Shown here: one piece after another, positions 8,965 to 17,020 of the stretch
How positions within the stretch are numbered: the stretch's first letter is position 1
How the letters are laid out: each line of letters starts with the position of its first letter
From: Flammeovirgaceae bacterium UBA5008
GTDB taxonomy: Bacteria; Bacteroidota; Bacteroidia; Cytophagales; Cyclobacteriaceae
DNA length: 64,000 bases
Direction of reading: 5' to 3'
Assembly: GCA_002398365.1 (NCBI GenBank)
Contig: DGYK01000020.1
Location: 52,646 to 116,645 of the forward strand
Made by a program: the position numbers and the translations under genes
The notes under the pieces: generated by a model
Told to the model about the DNA's origin: nothing
What the model saw: the letters and a program-made list of their open reading frames with translations, nothing else
The model's database searches: none

Positions 8965-9993
8965 ATGAAAAAGCCCTTTTTGATACAAAAAACCGCCTTT
9001 TTGACCCTCTTTTTCGTTGCATTTGCCAGCTTTTTGAGCCCGTCCTTTGCATCTGATTCAGAAACCCAAGGAGGCGAGCCCGCAAAATTCAACCCCAACG
9101 AGGTCATCCTTCACCACGTGATTGACGACCACCAATGGCATTTCACCGATCACTTTGTTTTGCCGCTGCCCATTATTGTTTATTCTTCTGAAAAAGGACT
9201 GGACATATTTCTTTCTTCTAACTTCTTTGACGAGCACCACAACCCCGTAGAATACAACGGATATAAACTCGAGCACAACCACATTTATCTAACCGAAAGC
9301 GGAAAGGGTGTTTTTGATCTTTCTATCACCAAAAATGTGGCCATGTTATTTATCAATGCCACATTATTATTGCTAATACTGACAGCCGTTGCCCGATCAG
9401 CCAAAAACAGAGCCGGCAAGGCACCAAAAGGCATTCAGTCATTCATCGAACCTATTGTCATATTCGTACGCGATGAGATTGTGAAGCCAAACATTGGCCA
9501 CCATTACGAAAAGTTTTTGCCGTATCTGCTTACACTCTTTTTCTTTATCCTTTTCGGAAACTTGTTGGGTCTTTTGCCCGGATCGGGTAACCTTACCGGA
9601 AACATCGCGGTAACGCTGGTACTGGCTGTATTGACCTTTATTATTACCAACTTCAGCGGAAATAAAAATTACTGGTCACACATCTTCTGGACACCCGGTG
9701 TGCCACTTGCATTGCGCCCTATTATTTTACCGGTAGAATTGATCGGACTTTTCACCAAGCCGTTCTCTTTAACCATTCGTTTGTTTGTGGCGATTACCGC
9801 AGGCCACATTGTGTTGTTGAGTTTGATCTGCCTTACGTTCATCTTTCAGAGTTATGTGGTAGGTGTGGGCGTTTCTATTGCGGTAATATTTATCAACTTG
9901 ATTGAATTATTAGTGGCAGGTATTCAGGCGTATGTATTTACCCTGTTTACTGCATTGTACATTGGCATGGCCACTGCCGATGACCATCACTAA
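8965..9993 (+). CDS. atpB: ATP synthase F0 subunit a
   Basis: A 342-residue subunit a, longer than the roughly 270 residues of enterobacteria because of a signal-peptide-like N-terminus and a His-rich periplasmic segment (HHVIDDHQWHF near residue 50), a feature usual in Bacteroidota. Membrane helices begin at about residue 125. The helix with the essential arginine reads SLTIRLFVAITAGH (about residues 268-281), so the Arg that faces the c-ring is present and His replaces the enterobacterial Glu219. The usual RLFAN/RLFGN sequence is RLFVA here, so the conserved Asn is lacking. First gene of the atp operon; it forms the proton half-channels of F0. Confidence 0.96.
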   Translation: MKKPFLIQKTAFLTLFFVAFASFLSPSFASDSETQGGEPAKFNPNEVILHHVIDDHQWHFTDHFVLPLPIIVYSSEKGLDIFLSSNFFDEHHNPVEYNGYKLEHNHIYLTESGKGVFDLSITKNVAMLFINATLLLLILTAVARSAKNRAGKAPKGIQSFIEPIVIFVRDEIVKPNIGHHYEKFLPYLLTLFFFILFGNLLGLLPGSGNLTGNIAVTLVLAVLTFIITNFSGNKNYWSHIFWTPGVPLALRPIILPVELIGLFTKPFSLTIRLFVAITAGHIVLLSLICLTFIFQSYVVGVGVSIAVIFINLIELLVAGIQAYVFTLFTALYIGMATADDHH

Positions 9994-10037
9994 GATGGGC
10001 TGATTTGAATTTTTTGTTTCACTTAAATTTATAAACT

Positions 10038-10280
10038 ATGTTGTTCTCTTTAATTCTTGATGCAAGTTTAGCAGTAATGGGTGCGGGTATCGGAGCTGGT
10101 CTTGTTGCAATTGGCGCAGGTATCGGTGTAGGCCGCATTGGAGGTTCTGCTATGGATGCAATTGCACGTCAGCCTGAAGCTTCTGGTAAAATCCAGGGTG
10201 CAATGCTGGTAATTGCCGCCCTTGTGGAGGTAGCAGCGCTTTTCGGACTCGTTATCTGTCTTTTGATCGCGAATAAGTAA
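10038..10280 (+). CDS. atpE: ATP synthase F0 subunit c
   Basis: An 80-residue two-helix hairpin proteolipid. Helix 1 is Gly/Ala-rich with the GAGIGAG packing motif, the polar loop is ARQPEA (the conserved RQP that contacts gamma/epsilon), and helix 2 carries the ion-carrying glutamate in ALVEVAALF. The residues around the Glu do not show the Na+-type ES/T set, so a proton-driven ring is inferred. It lies 44 bp after atpB and is followed by a terminator-like hairpin before atpF. Confidence 0.97.
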   Translation: MLFSLILDASLAVMGAGIGAGLVAIGAGIGVGRIGGSAMDAIARQPEASGKIQGAMLVIAALVEVAALFGLVICLLIANK

Positions 10281-10291
10281 GCGAAAAAATC

Positions 10292-10335
10292 AGAAGAACT
10301 TGTTTTGGCAATCGGCCTGGCGAGTTCTTCTTTTT
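10292..10335 (+). terminator. Terminator-like hairpin between atpE and atpF (possible attenuator)
   Basis: AGAAGAACT (10292-10300) and AGTTCTTCT (10323-10331) are perfect reverse complements; a T-G and a G-C pair extend the stem inward. A run of T follows directly (10331-10335). The loop is about 20 bases. Inside an operon this would be expected to lower, not abolish, read-through. Confidence 0.6.
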
Positions 10336-10386
10336 AAACTTCAAGAGAAACAAAAAAGTGAGATTGGATTTTTAAAATAATAGCAC

Positions 10387-10881
10387 ATGGATTTATTATC
10401 ACCCGGCTCAGGACTCATCGTTTGGCAATTTGTCATCTTCGTAGGCTTATTCTTCCTATTGAAGGCGTATGCATGGAAACCAATTTTGGCGTCTTTGAAA
10501 GAACGCGAAGAGTCTATCCAAAGCGCGTTGGATTCTGCTGAAAAAGCAAAAGCGGAAATGGCTTCCTTGAAGTCTGACAACGAAAAATTATTGAAAGAAG
10601 CACGCGAAGAACGCGATCGCATTTTGCGCGAGGCACGTGAAGCGGCAAACCGCCTGCACGATGAAGCGCAAACCAGCGCCAAGAAAAATGCCGATCGTAT
10701 CATCGAAGATGCGAAGGCCATCATCCACACAGAAAAGCAAGCTGCTTTGCGCGATGTAAAAGCACAGGTAGCGTTGTTCTCATTGGAGATTTCTGAGAAG
10801 TTTATGAAGAAAAACTTGTCGGATGACAAGCAGCAAAAAGATTTGATCGACACGTACATTAAAGACCTTAAGCTGAACTAA
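10387..10881 (+). CDS. atpF: ATP synthase F0 subunit b
   Basis: A 164-residue subunit b with one N-terminal transmembrane helix (about residues 10-28, LIVWQFVIFVGLFFLL) and a long charged alpha-helical stalk rich in Glu, Lys, Arg and Ala (about 35-145). Two copies form the peripheral stalk holding F1 to F0. It lies 106 bp after atpE, a gap that includes the hairpin, and 3 bp before atpH. Confidence 0.95.
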   Translation: MDLLSPGSGLIVWQFVIFVGLFFLLKAYAWKPILASLKEREESIQSALDSAEKAKAEMASLKSDNEKLLKEAREERDRILREAREAANRLHDEAQTSAKKNADRIIEDAKAIIHTEKQAALRDVKAQVALFSLEISEKFMKKNLSDDKQQKDLIDTYIKDLKLN

Positions 10882-10884
10882 ATC

Positions 10885-11445
10885 ATGGCCGATTCACGAG
10901 TAGCATCGCGGTACGTAAAATCTCTTTTGGGTCTTGCTGAAGAGCAAGGTGCGTTGGAGGCGGTAAATGCCGATATGCAATTATTTGCCAGCGTGTGTGC
11001 ATCCAACAAAGACTTCACACGCATGTTGAAAAGCCCTGTTATTCGCCACGATAAAAAATTGGCGATTCTGGAAGCCATCTTCCAGGGAAAAGTAAACAAA
11101 CTCACCATGGCGATCATCTCCATGTTAACGCGCAAGAATCGCGAGCCATTGTTGCCTGCCATTGCCGTGGAGTTTCACAACGCGTACAATGTGAATAAGG
11201 GCATTCAAAAAGCATCTGTTTCCACCACATTTGCTTTGGATGCTAAGATGAAGGCAGAAATTGAAGCGTTGGTGAAAAAGATCAGCGGCAAAACAGATAT
11301 TGAGTTGCAACAAAAAATCAATCCGGATTTGATCGGTGGTTTTGTGTTGCACGTGGGCGATAAACAAATCGATGCTTCCATTAAGAGCAAGTTGAAAGCA
11401 TTGAAGACGAAGTTTAGCGAGAACCCTTACATCAAGGAATTTTAA
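10885..11445 (+). CDS. atpH: ATP synthase F1 subunit delta
   Basis: A 186-residue delta subunit (OSCP family). The N-terminal helical domain opens SRVASRYVKSLLGLAEEQG, typical of the family, and the C-terminal part has NPDLIGGFVLHVGDKQIDAS, the conserved Gly-rich beta hairpin. It connects the b stalk to the top of the alpha/beta hexamer. It follows atpF by 3 bp and precedes atpA by 45 bp. Confidence 0.95.
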   Translation: MADSRVASRYVKSLLGLAEEQGALEAVNADMQLFASVCASNKDFTRMLKSPVIRHDKKLAILEAIFQGKVNKLTMAIISMLTRKNREPLLPAIAVEFHNAYNVNKGIQKASVSTTFALDAKMKAEIEALVKKISGKTDIELQQKINPDLIGGFVLHVGDKQIDASIKSKLKALKTKFSENPYIKEF

Positions 11446-11458
11446 TAGATAATAGAAA

Positions 11459-11481
11459 ATAACGAATCACCATTAACGAAT
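11459..11481. repeat. ATAACGAAT / ATTAACGAAT microrepeat before atpA
   Basis: Two near-identical copies (ATAACGAAT at 11459-11467 and ATTAACGAAT at 11472-11481) fill the short atpH-atpA spacer. The same decamer recurs twice just after atpA. Confidence 0.5.
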
Positions 11482-11490
11482 AACCATATC

Positions 11491-13065
11491 ATGGCAGAAA
11501 TCAGACCCGAAGAAATTTCATCCATATTGCGCGAGCAGTTGTCGCAATCACGCACCGATGCAGAGTTAGAAGAGGTTGGTACCGTTCTAACCGTAGGTGA
11601 TGGTGTTGCCCGTATCTATGGCCTTACACAGGCGCAGGCGGGTGAGTTAATTCAATTTGAAAATGGCTTACGCGCCATGGTACTTAACCTCGAAGAAGAC
11701 AACGTGGGTGCGGTACTTTTGGGTGAGTCAAAAGAAATTAAAGAAGGTGATACAGTAAAACGCACCGGAAAAATTGCCTCTGTAAATGTTGGCGATGGTT
11801 TGTTGGGCCGCGTGGTTGATACACTGGCATCACCCATCGATGGTAAAGGACCGATCACCGGAGATTTGTATGACATGCCATTGGAGCGCAAAGCTCCGGG
11901 CGTAATCTTCCGTCAGCCGGTAAACGAGCCGCTTCAAACCGGTATCAAAGCGATTGATGCAATGATTCCGATCGGTCGTGGTCAACGCGAGTTGATCATT
12001 GGCGACCGTCAAACTGGTAAAACCGCTGTGGCGATCGATACCATCATCAACCAAAAAGAATTTTACGAGCAAGGCAAGCCGGTATATTGTATTTATGTGG
12101 CCATCGGCCAAAAGGCTTCTACCGTTGCCGGTGTAGCAGCTACGCTTGAAAAAGCGGGTGCTATGCCTTATACCGTGATTGTTTCTGCATCTGCAGCAGA
12201 TCCTGCTCCGATGCAATTCTTCGCGCCATTCACCGGTGCATCCATTGGTGAGTTCTTCCGCGATACCGGTCGTCCTGCATTGGTAATTTACGATGACCTT
12301 TCAAAGCAAGCTGTGGCTTACCGCGAAGTGTCATTGTTGTTGAGAAGACCCCCGGGCCGCGAAGCATACCCTGGTGACGTATTCTATTTGCACTCACGCT
12401 TGCTGGAAAGAGCTGCGAAAGTGATCAACAACGATGAGATCGCAGCAAGAATGAATGACCTTCCTGCATCCATCAAGCACTTGGTGAAAGGTGGAGGTTC
12501 ATTGACCGCTCTTCCAATCATCGAGACCCAAGCGAATGACGTGTCTGCTTATATTCCTACTAACGTAATCTCGATTACCGATGGCCAGATCTTCTTGGAG
12601 ACCAACCTTTTCAACTCGGGTATCCGTCCTGCGATCAACGTAGGTATTTCGGTATCACGCGTGGGAGGTTCAGCTCAGATCAAATCCATGAAGAAAGTAG
12701 CCGGTACATTAAAGTTGGATCAGGCGCAATTCCGCGAATTGGAAGCTTTCGCAAAGTTCGGTTCTGACTTGGATGCTGCTACGAAATTGGTGATTGAGCG
12801 TGGACGCAGAAACGTAGAAGTTTTGAAGCAACCACAATATCAACCTGTGCGTGTGGAAGAGCAGGTGGCAATCATCTTAGCTTCTACAAAAGGCTACACC
12901 GACAAAGTACCGGTAAACAAGATCAAAGAATTTGAAACAGAGTTTATTGGTTTGTTGAAAGCACAGTATAAATCTGTATTGGATAACTTCCGTGCCGGTA
13001 AGTTTGAAGATGCCGATGCGGATACCGTGAAGAAAGTAGCGTTGGAGTTAGCAGGTAAATATTAA
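11491..13065 (+). CDS. atpA: ATP synthase F1 subunit alpha
   Basis: A 524-residue alpha subunit with the non-catalytic nucleotide site P-loop GDRQTGKTAVAIDT (about residues 171-184), the LIYDDLSKQA-type segment (VIYDDLSKQAVAYR) and the ATPase alpha/beta signature PAINVGISVSRVGGSAQ. It is full length for the family. The catalytic partner atpD, and atpG and atpC, are not in the window; a beta/epsilon pair encoded elsewhere is usual in this phylum, but gamma normally follows alpha. Confidence 0.97.
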   Translation: MAEIRPEEISSILREQLSQSRTDAELEEVGTVLTVGDGVARIYGLTQAQAGELIQFENGLRAMVLNLEEDNVGAVLLGESKEIKEGDTVKRTGKIASVNVGDGLLGRVVDTLASPIDGKGPITGDLYDMPLERKAPGVIFRQPVNEPLQTGIKAIDAMIPIGRGQRELIIGDRQTGKTAVAIDTIINQKEFYEQGKPVYCIYVAIGQKASTVAGVAATLEKAGAMPYTVIVSASAADPAPMQFFAPFTGASIGEFFRDTGRPALVIYDDLSKQAVAYREVSLLLRRPPGREAYPGDVFYLHSRLLERAAKVINNDEIAARMNDLPASIKHLVKGGGSLTALPIIETQANDVSAYIPTNVISITDGQIFLETNLFNSGIRPAINVGISVSRVGGSAQIKSMKKVAGTLKLDQAQFRELEAFAKFGSDLDAATKLVIERGRRNVEVLKQPQYQPVRVEEQVAIILASTKGYTDKVPVNKIKEFETEFIGLLKAQYKSVLDNFRAGKFEDADADTVKKVALELAGKY

Positions 13066-13133
13066 TTCGTTAATGTTCTAATTCGGCAATTCGGTAATTA
13101 ACAAATTAACGAATCATCGAATTAACGAATTAA
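13062..13133. repeat. 13-bp inverted repeat and ATTAACGAAT copies between atpA and rseP
   Basis: TTAATTCGTTAAT (13062-13074, overlapping the atpA stop codon) is the exact reverse complement of ATTAACGAATTAA (13121-13133). The loop holds further related copies (AATTAACGAAT at 13104-13114, and two aattcgg units). The spacer can fold into a long AT-rich hairpin and has no T-tract. Function unknown. Confidence 0.6.
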
Positions 13134-13140
13134 CTAGCTT

Positions 13141-14559
13141 ATGGAGGGAATGATCATGACGGCTCAGCTTTTACTGAGTCTTTCAATATTAATCGTGGTG
13201 CATGAAGGCGGACACTTTTTTGCAGCGCGGTTATTCAACATTAAAGTAGAGAAATTCTATCTCTTCTTTGATTTTTTATTCCCGATGGCCAATGTTCTCA
13301 ACTTCTCATTGGTAAAGTTTAAGAAAGGAGATACTGAATACGGTATCGGTTGGTTTCCATTAGGAGGCTATGTAAAAATTGCCGGTATGGTAGACGAGAG
13401 CATGGATAAGGAGCAACTGAAAGCTCCTGCTGAACCTTGGGAGTTTCGCTCGAAGCCCGCCTGGCAGCGTTTGATTGTGATGTTGGGCGGTATCATCGTC
13501 AACGTGATCTTGGGAGTGTTGATTTTTATTGGCATCGTTTATTTCATGGGCGATACCGTTTTGCCAAAAGAGTTTGTGTTTAACAATGGAGGAATTCAAG
13601 CCATGGAATTGGCTGAGAAATTAGGCCTGAAAACGGGAGATAAAATTGTTAAGGTAAACGATCAAGACTATCGGAATTTTGATGACCTCTATAAGCCTGA
13701 TTTCATGTTATCTGAGAACGCGCATTACACTGTGCTACGTGATGGTGAGGAAATCAATATTCCTATTCCAAAAAATTTTATTGAGAACTTCAATTCGAAA
13801 GATGCTCCATTAACCTTTATGTCTTTTCGGATTCCGCCTGTTGTCAATGAGGTCTCACCAGTAATTGACTTATTATACAACGAGAAAGGCGAAATTGTAG
13901 AGACAAAAGAGAAAATAGAATCCGTAGCAGCGAAGGCTGGCCTTATGAAAGGAGATCAGTTCGTAGAATTTCAAGGGAAGCCAATTCAGTATTATGATGA
14001 AGTGACCACTGTTTTGCGAAGCAAGCCACATGACAGTATTTCTTTTAAAGTAAAAAGAGGCAACGACACCATTGCTTACCAAGGACCGTTTAAGAACCAA
14101 GTTCAAATTGGCTTCCGGGCAGTTCCGCCCAGAAAAGAAGATTTTAAAACAATCAATTACAGCTTAGGCGAATCAGTGCCACTGGGTGTGTCACGTGCTT
14201 TCGGTGTGATTTGGTTGCAGTTAAAAGCTTTCAAAAGGATTTTTCAGGGTGAAATTTCTTTTAAGAAATCGCTTTCCGGGCCAATCGGAATGGCTCAGAT
14301 GTATGGAGGTGTTTGGGATTGGGAACGATTCTGGCGCATGACCGGCTTACTTTCTATGGTATTAGCATTTATGAATTTCTTACCAATCCCTGCTTTAGAC
14401 GGTGGCTATGTAGTCTTCTTATTATTTGAGATGATCAGTGGCCGCGAACCATCTGAGAAGTTTATGGAGAATGCTACCAAGGTGGGTATGGCTATTCTTT
14501 TGGTGCTGATGGTGTTTGTGTTTTATAATGATATTCTAAAGTTGTTTACAGGCCATTAA
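13141..14559 (+). CDS. rseP: RIP metalloprotease RseP (site-2 protease family)
   Basis: A 472-residue intramembrane zinc protease. The first helix has the zinc motif HEGGH (about residues 21-25) and the later membrane helix has NFLPIPALDGGY, the third zinc ligand region. Between them lie two PDZ-like domains; one carries AEKLGLKTGDKIVKVN and the other AAKAGLMKGDQFVEF. In the family this protease cleaves anti-sigma factors or other single-pass proteins within the membrane. The ATG at 13141 gives a short MEGMIM start; the next ATGs at 13150 and 13156 are equally possible. It is read in the same direction as atpA, 75 bp downstream, and ends at a clear terminator. Confidence 0.93.
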   Translation: MEGMIMTAQLLLSLSILIVVHEGGHFFAARLFNIKVEKFYLFFDFLFPMANVLNFSLVKFKKGDTEYGIGWFPLGGYVKIAGMVDESMDKEQLKAPAEPWEFRSKPAWQRLIVMLGGIIVNVILGVLIFIGIVYFMGDTVLPKEFVFNNGGIQAMELAEKLGLKTGDKIVKVNDQDYRNFDDLYKPDFMLSENAHYTVLRDGEEINIPIPKNFIENFNSKDAPLTFMSFRIPPVVNEVSPVIDLLYNEKGEIVETKEKIESVAAKAGLMKGDQFVEFQGKPIQYYDEVTTVLRSKPHDSISFKVKRGNDTIAYQGPFKNQVQIGFRAVPPRKEDFKTINYSLGESVPLGVSRAFGVIWLQLKAFKRIFQGEISFKKSLSGPIGMAQMYGGVWDWERFWRMTGLLSMVLAFMNFLPIPALDGGYVVFLLFEMISGREPSEKFMENATKVGMAILLVLMVFVFYNDILKLFTGH

Positions 14560-14582
14560 TCCTACTTTTAGGCAACATAAAG

Positions 14583-14616
14583 ACCCTTCTTAATTTGATT
14601 TAGAAGGGTTTTTTTA
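14583..14616 (+). terminator. Rho-independent terminator after rseP
   Basis: ACCCTTCT (14583-14590) pairs perfectly with AGAAGGGT (14602-14609) around an 11-base loop and is followed by seven T. It ends the atp-rseP transcription unit and separates it from the TetR gene. Confidence 0.85.
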
Positions 14617-14663
14617 TGACGTAATGAAAATTTATAGCCTGTAAATCAGGTAATTAAAAAATT

Positions 14664-14702
14664 TTAATAAACATTGATTTAAAACTGAACACCGTTTATT
14701 AA
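14664..14702. promoter_or_regulatory. Inverted repeat, candidate TetR-family operator
   Basis: TTAATAAAC (14664-14672) and GTTTATTAA (14694-14702) are perfect reverse complements, with a TG/CA pair matching further in. The arms are 30 bp apart centre to centre, three helical turns, and bracket the promoter of the TetR gene: the right arm overlaps the -7 box and the left arm lies just before the -33 TTG. This suggests autoregulation. Confidence 0.55.
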
Positions 14703-14707
14703 TTTTG
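14674..14707 (+). promoter_or_regulatory. Promoter of the tetR-RND efflux operon
   Basis: TAATTTTG at 14700-14707 matches the Bacteroidota -7 consensus TAnnTTTG, with TTG at 14674-14676 at a 23-base spacing. The ATG at 14728 would follow a leader of about 15 bases. Confidence 0.5.
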
Positions 14708-14727
14708 CCCGTATAAGTCAAATAATT

Positions 14728-15366
14728 ATGGGCGTAAAAGAAAGAAAGGAGCGGGATAAGCTGGAGATGCGGGATAAAATCCTGCAGTCGGCACATAAGC
14801 TCTTTTTAGAAAAAGGCTTCGACCAAATCAGCTTGCGGAGCATTGCCGAAGCTATTGAATATAGTCCCGCTACCATCTATCTCTATTTTAAAGACAAGAA
14901 CGAAATTTTCCATGCCTTACATCAGCAAGGCTTTGGCATGTTGAACCAGGCGTTCCAACCTCTGACGCAAATAGCGAATCCATTTGAGCGACTGAAAGAA
15001 ATGGGCAAGGCTTACATTCAGTTTGCTACCACGAATCCGGAAGTATACGATTTGTTGTTTATCCGAACCGAACCCATGGAACATTTGGCCACTTGTTTGG
15101 ATGACCAGTGGACGGAAGGTGATCGTGCATTTGATGTGCTCTTGCAAACTGTAAAAGGCTGTCAACAGCAAGGATATTTTGTAGGCCTTGATACGCAAAA
15201 CATGTCCATGGTTATTTGGAGTTTCATTCATGGTTTATGCGCGTTGGGAATCAGCAAACACATTTCGCATGTGAAAGAAGCCCGCGACAATCAGATGGTG
15301 ATTGATGAGATTATGAACAACACCTACGACACATTTAAAGCGATGTTGGAACGATTGAAGAGTTAA
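14728..15366 (+). CDS. TetR/AcrR-family transcriptional regulator
   Basis: A 212-residue regulator. The N-terminal helix-turn-helix is clear: ILQSAHKLFLEKGFDQIS followed by LRSIAEAIEYSPATIYLYF (about residues 17-56), the standard TetR signature. The rest is a helical ligand-binding domain. It heads the operon TolC-ACP-adaptor-RND and very likely represses it, being released by a pump substrate; the ligand is unknown. An inverted repeat overlapping its own promoter is the likely binding site. Confidence 0.92.
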   Translation: MGVKERKERDKLEMRDKILQSAHKLFLEKGFDQISLRSIAEAIEYSPATIYLYFKDKNEIFHALHQQGFGMLNQAFQPLTQIANPFERLKEMGKAYIQFATTNPEVYDLLFIRTEPMEHLATCLDDQWTEGDRAFDVLLQTVKGCQQQGYFVGLDTQNMSMVIWSFIHGLCALGISKHISHVKEARDNQMVIDEIMNNTYDTFKAMLERLKS

Positions 15367-15408
15367 AAAAATTTGAGATATAACTAAACACTGTTAAGTG
15401 AATTAACG

Positions 15409-16767
15409 ATGAATACCAAAATCTACATTTTCACATTTGTGCTGTTGATTACCAGTCTGCAGTTATCGGCACAATCTTCTGTTTTAGATCAATACATCCA
15501 GGAGGGATTGAAGAGCAATTTGCAACTGCAACAAGAGCAGTTGAATTACGAGAAGAGTGAGCAAAGTTTGCAACTGGCGCGCTCGCTGTTTATGCCACAG
15601 GTTTCGGCCAATGCGTCTTACCAATTGGCAGGCGGAGGTCGTAAAATATCTTTTCCGGTGGGCGATTTACTAAACGGAGTGTATTCTACATTGAATCAAC
15701 TTACAGGCACGAGCAACTTTCCACAAATTCAAAATGTGAATGAGCAGTTCCTCGCGAATAACTTTCATGATACCAAGCTGCGTGTGATTCAGCCGCTCTT
15801 CAATCCGGATATCTATTTCGCTTACAAAGCACAGAAAGAATTGACTACCGTGCAGCAAGCACAAAAGAAAGCATACGAAAACGAATTGAAATACAATATT
15901 GCCTCTGCTTACTTTCAATACCTTCAAACGGAAGAGGGGCTCCTCATTTTGAAAAAAACAAAAGTACTTCTTAATGAATTACTCAAGATCAATCAAAGTT
16001 TAGTTGCGAATGCGAAAGCTACTAAAGATGTAGTGCTGAATGCAGAGTATGAGTTGAGCAAAGTAGAACAGCAACTGGCAGAAACGGAAAAAAACAATCA
16101 GGTGGCGCGTTCGTATTTCAATTTTTTGCTCAACCGCGATCTCAATCATGAAATCATTCGCGACACCACGATGATGATAACTTCTAATAATCAGCAGACC
16201 ATCGATCAATTAACAACTCAAGCGATTCAGCAACGGCAAGAGATTAAACAATTGGAGGGCGGGCTTCGTGCAAATCAACAAATAGTTGGCTTACAAAAAG
16301 GAAGTGCTTTTATGCCCAAACTGAGTGCAGTGGGTGATGTGGGCTATCAGGGTTTTCAATACAAGTTTGATAACTCCCAACAATATTGGCTCGTTCAGTT
16401 TGGCCTTACCTGGGATATTTTCAAAGGAGGAGAGAAGCAAGTAAAAATACAACAAGCGAAGATTGATCAGCAAGTCATGACTAACCGTATGGATCAATTG
16501 AAAAAGCAAATTGAGTTGCAGGTCATTCAGGCACACTACGAATTGGAGATGGCCAACAAAGCATTGGAAGCATCACAAAGTGGTGTGCGTAGCACAGAAC
16601 GATCTTTTCAAATCATTCAATCGAAGTACCGTGAAGGGCAAGCTATTTTATTAGAATACCTCGATGCCCAAAATAAATTAACAACCGCACGCTTAACGCA
16701 ATCCATCAACCATTACGAGTTGTTGCGTAAAGAAGCGGCTCTTCAAAAAACCATAGCTACACTCTAA
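15409..16767 (+). CDS. TolC-family outer membrane protein of the RND efflux operon
   Basis: A 452-residue OEP-family protein with a signal peptide (about 1-21, ending LQLSAQ) and two similar long helical repeats rich in Gln and Leu. It starts 42 bp after the TetR gene and precedes the ACP-like gene, the adaptor and the RND pump, so it is expected to be the outer-membrane duct of that pump. It is not closely similar in sequence to the TolC-type protein at 3217. Confidence 0.9.
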   Translation: MNTKIYIFTFVLLITSLQLSAQSSVLDQYIQEGLKSNLQLQQEQLNYEKSEQSLQLARSLFMPQVSANASYQLAGGGRKISFPVGDLLNGVYSTLNQLTGTSNFPQIQNVNEQFLANNFHDTKLRVIQPLFNPDIYFAYKAQKELTTVQQAQKKAYENELKYNIASAYFQYLQTEEGLLILKKTKVLLNELLKINQSLVANAKATKDVVLNAEYELSKVEQQLAETEKNNQVARSYFNFLLNRDLNHEIIRDTTMMITSNNQQTIDQLTTQAIQQRQEIKQLEGGLRANQQIVGLQKGSAFMPKLSAVGDVGYQGFQYKFDNSQQYWLVQFGLTWDIFKGGEKQVKIQQAKIDQQVMTNRMDQLKKQIELQVIQAHYELEMANKALEASQSGVRSTERSFQIIQSKYREGQAILLEYLDAQNKLTTARLTQSINHYELLRKEAALQKTIATL

Positions 16768-16771
16768 GATT

Positions 16772-17000
16772 ATGAGCACCACCTATCGATCTGTTTCAAA
16801 CCATCCTGCGCAAGCAGTTGCTTGTGCCTGTATCACGTATACAATCCAAGCAAAAGTTCACGAGCGACTTGGGACTTTCTTCTTTTGAGTTGAATGCATT
16901 GCTCTACTATGTGGAGGAGAAATACAAAGTACGGATTCCGGAAACGGGCGAACCGCTGACGGTACAAGACTTAATTCAATCCATCGAAAAAAAATTCTGA
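16772..17000 (+). CDS. Acyl carrier protein-like, apparent frameshift near the start
   Basis: The frame ending at 17000 encodes an ACP-like domain: a helix LFQTILRKQ, then SDLGLSSFELNALLYYVEEKY. The second Ser of GLSSFEL aligns with the phosphopantetheine Ser of the usual GxDSL motif. Body frame and start do not agree: the only nearby ATG (16772) is in another frame, and in the body frame the first usable start is TTG at 16818, which would remove helix I. Dropping one base between 16776 and 16783 would give a start MSTPIDLFQ and a 75-residue protein, the normal ACP length. This may be a real frameshift, a sequencing error, or an unusual start codon near 16785. It lies between the TolC and adaptor genes of an RND operon, where an ACP is not expected. 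Confidence 0.55.
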
Positions 17001-17020
17001 TCATACTAAAAGATAACACC

